Part shown: in pieces, positions 22,376-31,352 of the stretch
Layout: the number at the start of each line of letters is the position of its first letter
How positions within the stretch are numbered: the first letter of the stretch is position 1
Assembly: GCA_019748095.1 (NCBI GenBank)
Contig: JAIEQA010000017.1
Span: forward strand, 1 to 64,000
DNA: 64,000 bases
Source of the DNA: Caulobacteraceae bacterium
GTDB taxonomy: Bacteria; Pseudomonadota; Alphaproteobacteria; Caulobacterales; Caulobacteraceae
Reading direction: 5' to 3'
Notes under the pieces: generated by a model
What the model saw: the letters and a program-made list of their open reading frames with translations, nothing else
Told to the model about the DNA's origin: nothing
Database searches by the model: none
Translations under genes and position numbers: made by a program

Positions 22376-23986
22376 ATGACCGACACGACCCGCCCCGGAC
22401 CGGACGGCCCGACCCCGCCTCCTGCGAAACGCGGGGCCTTCACCCGGTTTCTGGACACGGTGGAGTGGCTGGGCAATCTGCTGCCTCATCCGGTGACCCT
22501 GTTTGCCATCCTCGCGCTGCTGATGGTGCTGCTGTCGGGCCTGTTCGGCTGGATGGGGGTTACGGTCGAAGACCCGCGCCCCGTCGGCGCGGCGGGACGG
22601 GCGGAAGACGGCATGATCAGCGCGGTCAGCCTGATGACCGGTGACGGCCTGCGCCGCATCTTCACCGGCATGATCGGCAATTTCACCGGCTTTGCCCCGC
22701 TAGGGGTGGTGCTGGTGGCCATGCTGGGTATCGGCGTGGCCGAGCGTTCGGGCCTGCTCTCGGCCGCTGTCCGGGCGCTGGTGCTCAGCGCCTCGCCCAA
22801 GGTCGTCACCGTGGCCATCGTCTTCGCCGGAGTAATCTCCAATACGGCGGCGGAGGTCGGCTATGTCGTCCTGATCCCGCTGGCGGGCGCGGTCTACTAT
22901 TCGCTGGGCCGGCATCCGCTGGCCGGTATGGCGGCAGCCTTCGCCGGCGTCTCGGGCGGCTATTCCGCCAATCTGTTTATCGGCACGATCGACCCGCTGC
23001 TGGCCGGCATCACCGAGGAAGCGGCCCAGCTGATCGATCCGACCTATCAGGTGACGGCGACGGCCAGCTATTATTTCATGGCGGTCTCGACCTTCCTGGT
23101 GACGATCATCGGCTCGCTGGTCAGCATCTTCATCGTCGAGCCCAAGCTCGGCCGCTATGACTCGTCGCGCGCCGATCCCGAAGTCCTGAACACTGACGGC
23201 GCCGCCCCCCTGTCGGGCACGGAGCGCAAGGGCCTGTGGATGGCGGGGCTGGCCCTGCTGGCCGTGCTGGGGCTGATGGCCCTGACCCTGCTGCCCGAAT
23301 GGGGCGTGCTGCGCGATCCGGAGACCGGTGACCAGATGCGGTCGCCCTTCTTCACCGGTTTCGCCGTCTGGATTCTGCTGTTCTTCCTCGCCGTCGGCGT
23401 CGCCTACGGCAGGGTCGTCGGCACGGTCAGGAACGACCGCGATGTCATAGACGGAATGGCTTCCGGCCTGTCGACCCTGGGACTCTATCTGGTCATCGTC
23501 TTCTTCGCCGCCCAGTTCGTGGCCTTCTTCAACTGGTCCAATCTCGGGGCGATCACGGCCGTCAATGGCGCGGACTTCCTTCAGAACACCGGCATGACCG
23601 GTCCGGGCGTGTTCATCGGCTTCATCCTCATCTGCGCTCTCGTCAATCTGATGATCGGCTCGGCCTCCGCCCAGTGGGCCCTGACGGCGCCGATCTTCGT
23701 GCCCATGCTGATGCTGATCGGCTATTCGCCGGAGATCATCCAGACCGCCTACCGGATCGGTGATTCCACGACCAACATCATCACCCCGATGATGAGCTAT
23801 TTCGGCCTGATCCTGGCCTGGGCCACGCGCTACGACAAGAACGTCGGCATCGGCACCATGATCGCGATGATGCTGCCCTATTCGATCTTTTTCACGATCG
23901 GCTGGAGCCTGCTGTTCTTCCTCTGGGTCTTCGGGATCGGCCTGCCCGTCGGCCCCGGGTCCCCGACCTACTATTCAGCCGGCTGA
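22376..23986 (+). CDS. AbgT family transporter
   Basis: A 536-residue polytopic inner-membrane protein of the AbgT family, whose known members import p-aminobenzoyl-glutamate or export sulfonamides using ion gradients. Recognisable features are the N-terminal FLDTVEWLGNLLPHPVTLFAILALLMVLLS, the hairpin region FAGVSGGYSANLFIGTIDPLLAGITEEAA, and the C-terminal SASAQWALTAPIFVPMLMLIGYSPEIIQTAYRIGDSTTNIITPMM motif. The N-terminal 20 residues are Pro-rich and cytoplasmic. It follows carB after 150 bases. Its 3' end overlaps the convergent symporter gene by 12 bases. Confidence 0.93.
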   Translation: MTDTTRPGPDGPTPPPAKRGAFTRFLDTVEWLGNLLPHPVTLFAILALLMVLLSGLFGWMGVTVEDPRPVGAAGRAEDGMISAVSLMTGDGLRRIFTGMIGNFTGFAPLGVVLVAMLGIGVAERSGLLSAAVRALVLSASPKVVTVAIVFAGVISNTAAEVGYVVLIPLAGAVYYSLGRHPLAGMAAAFAGVSGGYSANLFIGTIDPLLAGITEEAAQLIDPTYQVTATASYYFMAVSTFLVTIIGSLVSIFIVEPKLGRYDSSRADPEVLNTDGAAPLSGTERKGLWMAGLALLAVLGLMALTLLPEWGVLRDPETGDQMRSPFFTGFAVWILLFFLAVGVAYGRVVGTVRNDRDVIDGMASGLSTLGLYLVIVFFAAQFVAFFNWSNLGAITAVNGADFLQNTGMTGPGVFIGFILICALVNLMIGSASAQWALTAPIFVPMLMLIGYSPEIIQTAYRIGDSTTNIITPMMSYFGLILAWATRYDKNVGIGTMIAMMLPYSIFFTIGWSLLFFLWVFGIGLPVGPGSPTYYSAG

Positions 23987-25273
23987 CGGGGCCGGGTCGA
24001 CCGGGGCGTCCCCACCCTCGACGATCCGGACGGCGGCCAGATCGGCGGTGACATTGCCGACGGTGCGGAAGATGTCGGGCACGACCTCGACCGCCAGCAG
24101 AAGGGGCAGGACTTCGAGCGGCACGCCCATGGCCAGACAGATGGGGGCGATGGAGGCGAAGAAGCTGATCTGGCCGGGCAGGCCGACCGTGCCGACGCTG
24201 ATGGCCAGGGCCGCGAGACCGCCGGCCAGCATGGTCGTCATCGTGATCTCGGTCCCTGTCAGCCGGGCGACATAGATCACCACAGCCAGATTGGCGACGG
24301 TGGAGGTGATGCGGAACACTGCCACCGCCAGAGGCAGGACCAGACCGGCCGTGGCAGTCGAGACCCCCAGAGACCCGACCGCACGGTCGACCATCACCGG
24401 CAGACAGGCCAGGGACGACTGGGTCGAGAAGGCCACGACCTGGGCCGGGGCGGCCCCGGCGATGAACCGGCCCGGACCGATCCGGCCCCAGATCACGGCC
24501 ACGACATAGGTCAGGAGGATCAGGCCGATCAGGGCGAGGCAGACCAGGGCGATGTAGTGCCCCAGCACGCCCGCCGCCCCCACACCCGCCCGCAGGCCGA
24601 CGCCCAGCGCCAGGGCGAATACCCCCAGAGGCGCGACCGCCAGCACCCAGTGGACGATGACGATCATCGTTTGCGCCACCCCTTCGAAGAACAGGGCCAC
24701 CGGCTGGCGGAGCCGGGCCTCCAGCCGGGTGGTGGCGAAGCCGAACACAATGGCGAAGATCACAATGGCCAGGATGGCGTCGTCCGCCGCGGCCCGGATC
24801 GGGTTGGACGGGGCGAGACTGGACAGGAAGGCGCTGAACCCGCCGCCACCGACGTTCTCCGCCACGGCCGCCGCGGCCCCCGGAGGCGCGCCGGCCAGAA
24901 GGGTGGCGGCACCGTCCGGACTGATCGGCCAGAGCTCATGCAGCCCCAGCGAGGCAGCGAAGGCATAGACCGTCGCCCCGACCAGCAGGACGGCGAACAC
25001 CCCCATGGCCTTCAGCGCCACCCGCCCGGTCGCCGCCGCATCGGCGATCGAGGCGATGCCGGTGACCAGCAGGCTGAACACCAGCGGGATGATGGTCATG
25101 CGCAGGGCGTTCAACCACAGCTGGCCGAGGGCGTCGATCAGGGCGATCGTCCCGGTCCCGCCCGGGATCCCGTAAGCCTGGGCCGCGGCCCCGGCCGCCA
25201 GCCCTCCCGCAAGGGCCAGCAGCACCCACAGGCTGAGCGAGGTGAGGATGGAACGGGGGCGGGTACGGGTCAT
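23975..25273 (-). CDS. Dicarboxylate/amino acid:cation symporter (DAACS family)
   Basis: A 432-residue protein with about eight transmembrane helices and the signatures of glutamate/C4-dicarboxylate symporters. These include the serine-containing hairpin AFSTQSSLACLPVMVDRA (variant of the SSS/SSAATLP motif), the cation-site region FRITSTVANLAVVIYVARL, and VGTVGLPGQISFFASIAPICLAMGVPLEVLPLLLAVEVVPDIFRTVGNVTADL. It moves dicarboxylates or acidic/neutral amino acids with Na+ or H+. The exact substrate is not evident. It is convergent with the AbgT gene (12-base overlap) and divergent from the glycosyltransferase. Confidence 0.92.
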   Translation of the reverse strand: MTRTRPRSILTSLSLWVLLALAGGLAAGAAAQAYGIPGGTGTIALIDALGQLWLNALRMTIIPLVFSLLVTGIASIADAAATGRVALKAMGVFAVLLVGATVYAFAASLGLHELWPISPDGAATLLAGAPPGAAAAVAENVGGGGFSAFLSSLAPSNPIRAAADDAILAIVIFAIVFGFATTRLEARLRQPVALFFEGVAQTMIVIVHWVLAVAPLGVFALALGVGLRAGVGAAGVLGHYIALVCLALIGLILLTYVVAVIWGRIGPGRFIAGAAPAQVVAFSTQSSLACLPVMVDRAVGSLGVSTATAGLVLPLAVAVFRITSTVANLAVVIYVARLTGTEITMTTMLAGGLAALAISVGTVGLPGQISFFASIAPICLAMGVPLEVLPLLLAVEVVPDIFRTVGNVTADLAAVRIVEGGDAPVDPAPSAG

Positions 25274-25350
25274 GGGGCCGAGGCTAGCAGGGGTTCGGCA
25301 CGATTGAACACTGTTCCTGCGGGACAGCGTGATGCGTATAAGCCCGTCTC

Positions 25351-26652
25351 ATGTCTCCCCGCATCGTCCTCGCCGCCGGAGGTTCACTGGGCGACCTGCA
25401 CCCGTTTATCGCCCTGGGTCTGGCCTTGCAGGCACGGGGGTGTCAGGCCGAAGTCGCCTCGTCGGTCGAGTATCAGGCCCGGATCGAGGCCGCCGGTCTG
25501 ATCTTTCACGAGGCCGGCCCCAGTCTGGCGGGGCTGGAAGCCGATCTGGACCTGAGCCTCGCGGAAATCACCGAGGCCATCATCGCCGACGACATGTTCC
25601 TGTTCCGCCGGATCCTGATCCCGTGGCTGGAGCCGAGCGTCCGGCAGATGGTCGCCCTGGCCGCGGACGCCGATGTGATCGTCGGCGGCACCCTGACCGT
25701 GGGCGCGGCGATGGCGGCGGAGTTGCTGGCAAAGCCCTTCGTCTCGGTTCTGTTACAGCCCGCCCTCGCCGTGTCGGCCTATGATCCCCCGGCCACGCCC
25801 AGGGCCCCCTGGCTTGCCCCGGCCGAGGGAGGGTTCGGTCTCTGGCTCAACCGCCTGACGCTGCGTCTCGCACGCGGCACGACCCTCGGCCTGAAGCGGC
25901 CTCTGAACGCGGCGCGCGCCCGGCTGGGCCTGCCACCGACCGATCGCAACCTGGTCTTTGATGCCAATGCCGGGGCCGACCTGTCGCTGGGCCTCTACTC
26001 CCCCCTGCTGGGCCGGCCCCAGCCGGACTCACCGCCCGGCTTCACCGTCACCGGCTATGCGCCCTTTGACAGCGAGACGGGCGGGCCCGCCGTCATGCCG
26101 CCCGGGCTGGAGGCCTTCCTCGCGGCCGGGCCTGCGCCCCTCGTCTTCACCCTCGGCAGTGCGGCGGTGAATATCCCGGGCGGCTTCTATGGCGAGAGCC
26201 TGAAGGCCGCGCGTCGGCTGGGTCGCCGGGCCGTGCTGCTGGTCGGCCCCGACGGCGACCTGTCGGTCGGCGACGGGCCCGATGTGCTGGCCCTGGCCTA
26301 TGCGCCGTTCTCGAGCCTGTTCCCGCGCGCGGCGGCGATCGTTCATCAGGGCGGGGTCGGCACGACGCAACAGGCCCTGCGCGCCGGCCGGCCGCAGCTC
26401 GTGGTGCCGCATCTGGGAGACCAGTTCGACAATGCCGCCCGGGTCGTCCGGCTGGGCTGCGGGGCGACCCTGGGCCGGGGCCGCTACCGGGCGGACCGGG
26501 TCGAGGCGGTGCTGGAGCGGCTGCTGGCGGACTCCGGGGTCGAGGCGACCGCGACGCGGCTGGGCGTCGTGGCGGCGCAGGAGGACGGGGCGGCGGTGGC
26601 GGCGGAGCGGATCATCGCCTTGCTGACCCTTGCCGGGCGGGAGAGCGCCTGA
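25351..26652 (+). CDS. Family-1 glycosyltransferase (UDP-glycosyltransferase-like)
   Basis: A 433-residue GT-B fold enzyme. The N-terminal acceptor half begins RIVLAAGGSLGDLHPFIALGLALQARG. The C-terminal half holds the nucleotide-sugar binding motif VHQGGVGTTQQALRAGRPQLVVPHLGDQFDNAARV, characteristic of GT1 enzymes that glycosylate lipids, sterols or rhamnolipid-like acceptors. There is no signal peptide, so it acts in the cytoplasm or on the inner membrane face. It is divergent from the symporter gene (77 bases). The 464-base gap downstream contains no gene. Confidence 0.88.
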   Translation: MSPRIVLAAGGSLGDLHPFIALGLALQARGCQAEVASSVEYQARIEAAGLIFHEAGPSLAGLEADLDLSLAEITEAIIADDMFLFRRILIPWLEPSVRQMVALAADADVIVGGTLTVGAAMAAELLAKPFVSVLLQPALAVSAYDPPATPRAPWLAPAEGGFGLWLNRLTLRLARGTTLGLKRPLNAARARLGLPPTDRNLVFDANAGADLSLGLYSPLLGRPQPDSPPGFTVTGYAPFDSETGGPAVMPPGLEAFLAAGPAPLVFTLGSAAVNIPGGFYGESLKAARRLGRRAVLLVGPDGDLSVGDGPDVLALAYAPFSSLFPRAAAIVHQGGVGTTQQALRAGRPQLVVPHLGDQFDNAARVVRLGCGATLGRGRYRADRVEAVLERLLADSGVEATATRLGVVAAQEDGAAVAAERIIALLTLAGRESA

Positions 26653-26661
26653 GGTCTGGAG

Positions 26662-26697
26662 ATTGGACTCCAAAAAACAGGGTGCAAAGAGTCCAAT
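26662..26697. repeat. Inverted repeat after glycosyltransferase
   Basis: ATTGGACTC at 26662-26670 and GAGTCCAAT at 26689-26697 form a perfect 9-bp inverted repeat with an 18-base spacer containing CAAAAAACAG. It begins ten bases after the glycosyltransferase stop. It may be a terminator-like hairpin, though no T-tract follows. Confidence 0.4.
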
Positions 26698-26871
26698 TCC
26701 TCCGATCCTGCCTCTGTATTGTCCGCGATCGCTTTGATCTGGCGAAAGATTGCTGGCGAGGCGCTTCGTCCGGCCGTTCAGCCTTCCGGCCGCGAGTCCA
26801 CGCGTGGCCGTCGAGGTCTTGCAGACAGATCCGGGCGTTCATGCGCATTCCCGGAGCCTGCCATGCGGGTA

Positions 26872-27141
26872 CGTCAGAATCGGACGTACGGACGATCCGG
26901 AGACGACCGGACGACCGGAGTCCTCTGCAGACGGTTTGCAAACGTCTCCGCCCTCTCCCGGCGGGAGAGGGCTTGAGCGCCCGCGAGCGAAGCGCGTGGA
27001 CTTGCGCGAAAGGGTGAGGGGTCATGGTGCCAACCGATGAGAGTAAACCCCCTCACCCTTTGGCTGTTACGCGCCGCCCTTCGGGTCGGCTGGCGCATCG
27101 CTCCGCTCTGCGAGCCTCAAGCCCTCGCCCCCTGGGAGAGG
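26872..27141. repeat. Dispersed inverted repeat, copy B
   Basis: The 464-base gap 26653-27116 holds no convincing ORF. From 26952 to 27141 it contains a second copy of the family at 1341-1503. The 26-base arm at 26952-26977 is identical, the inner CGAAAGGGTGAGGGG recurs at 27007-27021, and a diverged right arm lies at 27116-27141. The same 14-mer TACGTCAGAATCGG lies upstream near 26872. Just before the arm is a near-perfect palindrome centred on GTTTGCAAAC (26929-26947). The right arm runs into selU and supplies its final codons and stop. Confidence 0.75.
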
Positions 27142-28181
27142 GTATCGGCAATCTCCCCCGCCGCCCGGTCCAGCTCCGCCTCCGAAACCTCGACCATCTC
27201 CACCCGGCCCAAGACCGGCCGGTCGCGGCGGGCGGTCATGCGGCGATAGGCGGGGTCGTAGTGGTCGGCAATCAGGGCGGCGGCGAGGGCTGTCGTGTCG
27301 CCCACCTGTGCGAGCGCCTTCCAGCCCGTGATCGTCTCTTTCGAGTGGTGTTTCGGCAGGCGGGACAGGGCGGCCTCCAGTCCGGCCGGGTCCGCGGCGA
27401 TGTCGGCATAGACCCGGGCGGAGAAGGCCGCGCGGGCGGCGACGGGGGCCGACAGTTCGATGACCCCGGCCCGGCCCATGGCGGCCCACAGGGCGGGCGG
27501 GACGGTGCGGGCGCCGATGCGGCTGGACTCGGCCTCGATCACCACGGGCCGGGTGGGGTCAAGCGCCTCCAGCGCCACGAACAGCCGGCTCTCGAACAGT
27601 TTCTGCGCCGGCTGGGGTTGGTCCTTCAGCGCCCCGAACAGGGAGCCGCGGTGAGCCGCCAGCCCCTCCAGATCGATAGTCTGCACGCCCCGGGCCGCCA
27701 GCCGCTCCAGCAGGGCCGTCTTGCCCGAGCCCGTGCCGCCGTCCAGCAGCACCACCTGCCAGGGGCCGTCCGGGGCATAGAGGGCCGACTGCACCGTGCG
27801 CCGCCACGTCATATAGCCGCCCTCCAGCACGGTCACCGGCCAGCCGATCTGGTCCATCACCGAGACCATGGCCCCCGACCTCTGCCCGCCGCGCCAGCAG
27901 TGGACCAGCGGCCGGAAGCTGCCGTCGCGGTGCTTCAGGGGCCCGTCCAGATGGGCGGCGATGTTGCGCGCCACCTTCGCCGCGCCGATCCGTCGGGCGA
28001 GGAATTTGGATTGCTGGACATAGAGGGTCCCGACCTCGGCCCGTTCGGCATCGTCAAGCACCGGCAGGTTGATGGCACCGGGGACATGATCCTGGGCGAA
28101 CTCCGCCGGGCTACGCACGTCGATGAGGGCGTCGAACCCGGCCCGCGCGGTCGCCGACAGGTCTGTGGTGCGGCGGATCAA
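27117..28181 (-). CDS. selU: tRNA 2-selenouridine synthase SelU/MnmH
   Basis: This enzyme replaces sulfur by selenium in 2-thiouridine at the wobble position of certain tRNAs, via a geranylated intermediate. The 354-residue protein has an N-terminal rhodanese domain with catalytic Cys95 in [11 protein letters not shown], and a P-loop domain with Walker A GGTGSGKT (148-155). The start overlaps the selD stop by four bases, indicating translational coupling and a shared role. The last eight residues (TLSQGARA) and the TGA lie within a dispersed inverted repeat, so the C-terminus may have been altered by repeat insertion. Confidence 0.94.
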   Translation of the reverse strand: MIRRTTDLSATARAGFDALIDVRSPAEFAQDHVPGAINLPVLDDAERAEVGTLYVQQSKFLARRIGAAKVARNIAAHLDGPLKHRDGSFRPLVHCWRGGQRSGAMVSVMDQIGWPVTVLEGGYMTWRRTVQSALYAPDGPWQVVLLDGGTGSGKTALLERLAARGVQTIDLEGLAAHRGSLFGALKDQPQPAQKLFESRLFVALEALDPTRPVVIEAESSRIGARTVPPALWAAMGRAGVIELSAPVAARAAFSARVYADIAADPAGLEAALSRLPKHHSKETITGWKALAQVGDTTALAAALIADHYDPAYRRMTARRDRPVLGRVEMVEVSEAELDRAAGEIADTLSQGARA

Positions 28182-29218
28182 ACGACCCTCACGCCCGCGC
28201 CCGCCACGACCCGGCCGATGACGGCGGCCCGGCCGAAGCCGGCGGCGCGGATCTGGGCGAGGACCGCCTCCGCTCCCTCGGCCGCCACCGCGACCAGCAG
28301 CCCGCCGGAGGTCTGGGGATCGGTCAGCAGATCGCGCTGCCAGTCGGCGAACCCGTCTGGCAGGGTCACCCCATCGCCATAACTGGCCCAGTTGCGGCCC
28401 GAGGCCCCGGTGCGCAGGCCGCCCTGCGCCAGCCCCTCGACCCCGTCCAGCAGGGGCACGGCTCCCGCCTCGATCTCGACCGACAGGCCCGAACCGCGCG
28501 CCAGCTCCAGAGCATGGCCCAGCAGGCCGAAGCCGGTCACATCCGTCATCGCATGGACATCGTCCCGGTCCGCCAGATCGGCTCCGACGGCATTCAGCTG
28601 CGTCGTCGAGGCGATCAGGGTGGCATAACCCGCCGGCTCCAGCCGCTCCTGTTTCAGCGCCGCGCTGAGGATGCCGACGCCCAGCCCCTTGGTCAGGATC
28701 AGGATGTCGCCGTCCCGCGCCGCGCGGTTGGTCAGGACCCGGTCCGGATGGACCAGCCCCAGGGCCACCAGCCCATAGATGGGCTCAACGCTGTCGATGG
28801 AATGTCCACCCGCCACGGGGATGCCAGCGGCGGCGCAGACGCTGGCACCTCCGGCCAGGATCCGGCCGATCGTCTCCACCGACAGCACGTTCACCGGCAT
28901 GCCGACAAGGGCCAGGGCGAAGATCGGCCGCCCGCCCATGGCATACACGTCGGACAGGGCATTGGTCGCGGCGATCCGGCCGAAGTCGAACGGATCGTCC
29001 ACCACCGGCATGAAAAAGTCGGTGGTCGCCACCAGGGCCTGACTGTCATTGAGCCGCCAGACGGCCGCATCGTCCGAGGTCTCGTTGCCGACCATCAGAT
29101 CGGCGAACATCGCAGCCCGGGGCGTGCCGGCGAGGATGTCGCGCAGGACACCGGGCGAGAGTTTGCAGCCGCATCCGCCGCCGTGGGCCAGAGACGTGAG
29201 GCGAGGTTCAGTGATCAT
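28178..29218 (-). CDS. selD: Selenide, water dikinase SelD
   Basis: SelD makes selenophosphate from selenide and ATP, here presumably for SelU. The 346-residue product starts at 29218 ([23 protein letters not shown]). Cys16 and Lys19 match the catalytic Cys/Lys of the family, so this is the cysteine form, not a selenoprotein. Further motifs are [41 protein letters not shown] and [14 protein letters not shown]. Its start overlaps the stop of the PIN-toxin gene as ATGA, and its stop overlaps the selU start as ATGA. No selA/selB or Sec tRNA gene is in the window. Confidence 0.96.
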   Translation of the reverse strand: MITEPRLTSLAHGGGCGCKLSPGVLRDILAGTPRAAMFADLMVGNETSDDAAVWRLNDSQALVATTDFFMPVVDDPFDFGRIAATNALSDVYAMGGRPIFALALVGMPVNVLSVETIGRILAGGASVCAAAGIPVAGGHSIDSVEPIYGLVALGLVHPDRVLTNRAARDGDILILTKGLGVGILSAALKQERLEPAGYATLIASTTQLNAVGADLADRDDVHAMTDVTGFGLLGHALELARGSGLSVEIEAGAVPLLDGVEGLAQGGLRTGASGRNWASYGDGVTLPDGFADWQRDLLTDPQTSGGLLVAVAAEGAEAVLAQIRAAGFGRAAVIGRVVAGAGVRVV

Positions 29219-29631
29219 GGAAACAGGTCCGGCAACATGACGATCCGGGATGCCAGATCGGATTTCTCCTCGACGACCCGCCGGAACTTGTCGTCCGAGG
29301 TCAGCATCCGGCAATCACGGTCGATCGCCAGAGCGAGGAACAGGCAGTCATAGACCGGGTGGCCCAGCGCGATGGCGAGGTCGAGCCCCTGTCTGAGAAC
29401 GCTCGTCGTGGCGACGTCCTGCACAGGGGCGTCGTCGAGGATCGAAAGCCATTCTCGCGCCTCGGCTTGCGTCCCCACGCCTTCACGAACCGCCCGACGG
29501 ATACCGTTCGCAGCTTCAACCCGCCAGACGTCGGGGGCGATCAGCGCCAGCTGCAGCGCGTCCTTCGCCAGCTCGGCGCCCGGCTCTGGCAACACCCATT
29601 TGAGCGCGACCGAGGTATCGATGACGATCAA
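29215..29631 (-). CDS. PIN-domain toxin (VapC/FitB-like)
   Basis: A 138-residue PIN-domain ribonuclease. The four acidic metal-binding positions are visible: Asp5 in [10 protein letters not shown], Glu in [13 protein letters not shown], Asp in [12 protein letters not shown], and Asp in LTSDDKF. Such toxins cleave RNA and are held inactive by the adjacent antitoxin. The start codon is TTG overlapping the antitoxin stop as TTGA. The stop overlaps the selD start as ATGA. It is therefore the second gene in a tightly coupled four-gene chain, an unusual place for a toxin. Confidence 0.88.
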   Translation of the reverse strand: MIVIDTSVALKWVLPEPGAELAKDALQLALIAPDVWRVEAANGIRRAVREGVGTQAEAREWLSILDDAPVQDVATTSVLRQGLDLAIALGHPVYDCLFLALAIDRDCRMLTSDDKFRRVVEEKSDLASRIVMLPDLFP

Positions 29632-29873
29632 TTTTCGTCGCGCATCTCGCGGACCACGACTTCCGACGGCGTGAAGGTGCGACCCTTCATCGTCTCATGC
29701 AGGGCGTCGATGCGGGCGCGAAACCGCTCAACCTGCTTCAACCGCTCCGTCTCGAGGGCTTCCTCAAGGAGGGCGCGATGCTCGGCCTCGACGCTACGCT
29801 GATTGGCGATCGCGCGACGCTTCAGCGCCTCAACCGTGTCGTCGCTGACGTTTCTGACGAGGAGTTGAGCCAT
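29628..29873 (-). CDS. FitA/VapB-like ribbon-helix-helix antitoxin
   Basis: The 81-residue product begins MAQLLVRNVSDDTVEALKRRAIANQRSVEAEHRALLEEAL, the classic FitA-type ribbon-helix-helix DNA-binding domain. A C-terminal helix ([33 protein letters not shown]) is expected to wrap the toxin. I chose the ATG at 29873; the ORF track starts six codons earlier inside a palindrome. It overlaps the toxin gene by four bases. The palindrome GATAGCA-CA-TGCTATC begins nine bases upstream and is the likely autoregulatory operator for the whole chain, including selD and selU. Confidence 0.87.
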   Translation of the reverse strand: MAQLLVRNVSDDTVEALKRRAIANQRSVEAEHRALLEEALETERLKQVERFRARIDALHETMKGRTFTPSEVVVREMRDEN

Positions 29874-29881
29874 GCGCAGTT

Positions 29882-29897
29882 GATAGCACATGCTATC
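29882..29897. promoter_or_regulatory. Putative toxin-antitoxin operator
   Basis: GATAGCA at 29882-29888 and TGCTATC at 29891-29897 make a perfect 7-bp inverted repeat around CA. It lies 9-24 bases upstream of the antitoxin start, as expected for autorepression by a ribbon-helix-helix antitoxin. Confidence 0.6.
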
Positions 29898-29966
29898 GTT
29901 CGTCTCAATGCGAGTGAACTTCGGCGGTGTCCGGCCGTTTAACCTGTGAACTTGAGGAGAACACCC

Positions 29967-30185
29967 ATGGCCCTGTCCCGCATCGTCACCGCCCTGGGCG
30001 GCCTTCTGCTTTCAAAGGGCGGTCGCCGCTTTGCCGGACGACACGCCGGGAAGCTGGCGCTCGCCACCCTGGCCTATGAGCTGTGGCAGAGCCGCCGGGC
30101 GGGTGTGACGCGCAACAGGCCCCCCGGTGGAGCGAAGCCGACGCGACAGGCTCCCCGCCCGCGCTGGAGCGGCCGGGCGCGCTGA
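29967..30185 (+). CDS. Small basic hypothetical protein
   Basis: A 72-residue protein starting at the ATG at 29967 (MALSRIVTALGGLLLSKGGRRFAGRHAGKLALATLAYELWQ), with GAGGAGA at a good distance. It has a short N-terminal hydrophobic helix and a highly basic, Pro-rich tail (RNRPPGGAKPTRQAPRPRWSGRAR). I recognise no family. It is divergent from the antitoxin operon and 64 bases upstream of the GST gene. Confidence 0.55.
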   Translation: MALSRIVTALGGLLLSKGGRRFAGRHAGKLALATLAYELWQSRRAGVTRNRPPGGAKPTRQAPRPRWSGRAR

Positions 30186-30249
30186 GGCGGACTTGCCCTC
30201 CCCCGCGTCAACACCTGTAGGGTGACGGCATAGCCAGCGGAGCCTCGCC

Positions 30250-30915
30250 ATGATCATCGTCCATCATCTGAACAACTCGCGCTCGCAGCGCGTGCTGTGG
30301 CTGCTGGAGGAGATGGGCCTGCCCTATGAGGTCAAACGCTATGAGCGGGACGCGGCGACCATGCTGGCCCCGGCCGAACTGCGGGCCATCCATCCACTCG
30401 GCAAGTCGCCGGTGATCCAGGACGGCGATATCGTCGTGGCCGAGACCGGGGCCATCGTCGAATATCTGCTGGAGACCTGGCCGGCCGCCGGGCTGCGTCC
30501 GACTGCGGGCACCCCCGAAGGCCGGCGCTTCACCTACTGGCTGCACTATGCGGAGGGCTCGGCCATGACGCCCCTGCTGCTGAAACTGATCTTCGGGGCC
30601 CTGCCGGACCGGACCCCCGGTCTGCTGAAGCCGCTCGTGAAGGCGATCTCGAAAAAGGCCGGGACCAGTTTCATCGATCCCCAGATCGCGGCCCACACGG
30701 CCTGGTGGGAAGCGGAGTTGAGCAAGACCGGCTGGTTCGCCGGTGACACCTTCTCGGCGGCCGACATCATGATGAGCTTCCCGCTGGAGGCCGGGGCCAG
30801 CCGCGTGCCCTATGGGCCGGACAAGCCCCGACTGAAGGCCTTCCTGGCCGCCATCCATGCCCGCCCGGCCTATCAAAGGGCCCTGGAGCGGGGCGGTCCC
30901 TACGCCTATGCCTGA
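30250..30915 (+). CDS. Glutathione S-transferase family protein
   Basis: A 221-residue cytoplasmic enzyme with an N-terminal thioredoxin-like GST domain (MIIVHHLNNSRSQRVLWLLEEMGLPYEVKRY), cis-Pro region HPLGKSPVIQDGDIVVAETGAIVEYLLE, and a C-terminal all-helical domain containing FSAADIMMSFPLEAG. Ser10 or Arg11 near the start could be the catalytic residue activating glutathione. The substrate is unknown. GGAG lies eight bases before the ATG. A short membrane protein gene follows. Confidence 0.92.
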   Translation: MIIVHHLNNSRSQRVLWLLEEMGLPYEVKRYERDAATMLAPAELRAIHPLGKSPVIQDGDIVVAETGAIVEYLLETWPAAGLRPTAGTPEGRRFTYWLHYAEGSAMTPLLLKLIFGALPDRTPGLLKPLVKAISKKAGTSFIDPQIAAHTAWWEAELSKTGWFAGDTFSAADIMMSFPLEAGASRVPYGPDKPRLKAFLAAIHARPAYQRALERGGPYAYA

Positions 30916-30967
30916 CTGAGCCTTGCCCCGGGCGCAACCGCAGGGGGCCGGACGCGTTCCGGTCCCC

Positions 30968-31198
30968 ATGCGCTTGAAAACAATCCAGATCGTCGCCGGC
31001 CTCGGGTCGGCCATTGCCTTCGTCCTTGCCTTCATGGCGGCCGGGGCCCTGATGGCCTCCCTGGTCTTCGCCCTGATCGGGGCGGGCCTGCTGGCCTGGG
31101 TTCTGTACGGGGTATCGCGCGTTGTTTTTGCGCGGCAGCGGGCGAACGAGGCCCTGCCGGACGACGGTCGCCGTCCCCTGCCACCCACAACGACCTGA
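30968..31198 (+). CDS. Small membrane protein of unknown function
   Basis: The chosen ATG at 30968 gives a 76-residue protein ([57 protein letters not shown]). It has two hydrophobic helices and a charged C-terminal tail. The ORF track begins 15 codons earlier at a weak start. No family is recognised. It lies between the GST gene and greA on the same strand. Confidence 0.5.
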   Translation: MRLKTIQIVAGLGSAIAFVLAFMAAGALMASLVFALIGAGLLAWVLYGVSRVVFARQRANEALPDDGRRPLPPTTT

Positions 31199-31352
31199 AC
31201 GGGCACCGGGCCGGGGGACCTTGAGTTTTTCAGCCACCCGCCCTATCGTCTTCGGCCGGTCGCGCGCGCCCAGCGACCACTGCATTCACCAGAGTTTCTC
31301 TTCGTTCCCCTCTCCGGTTTACCGGGCGACAACCCAGAAAAATCACGACCAC

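Noticed and set aside
29149-29218. Possible selenocysteine in SelD
   Set aside because: The catalytic position is a normal Cys codon and no in-frame TGA occurs there.
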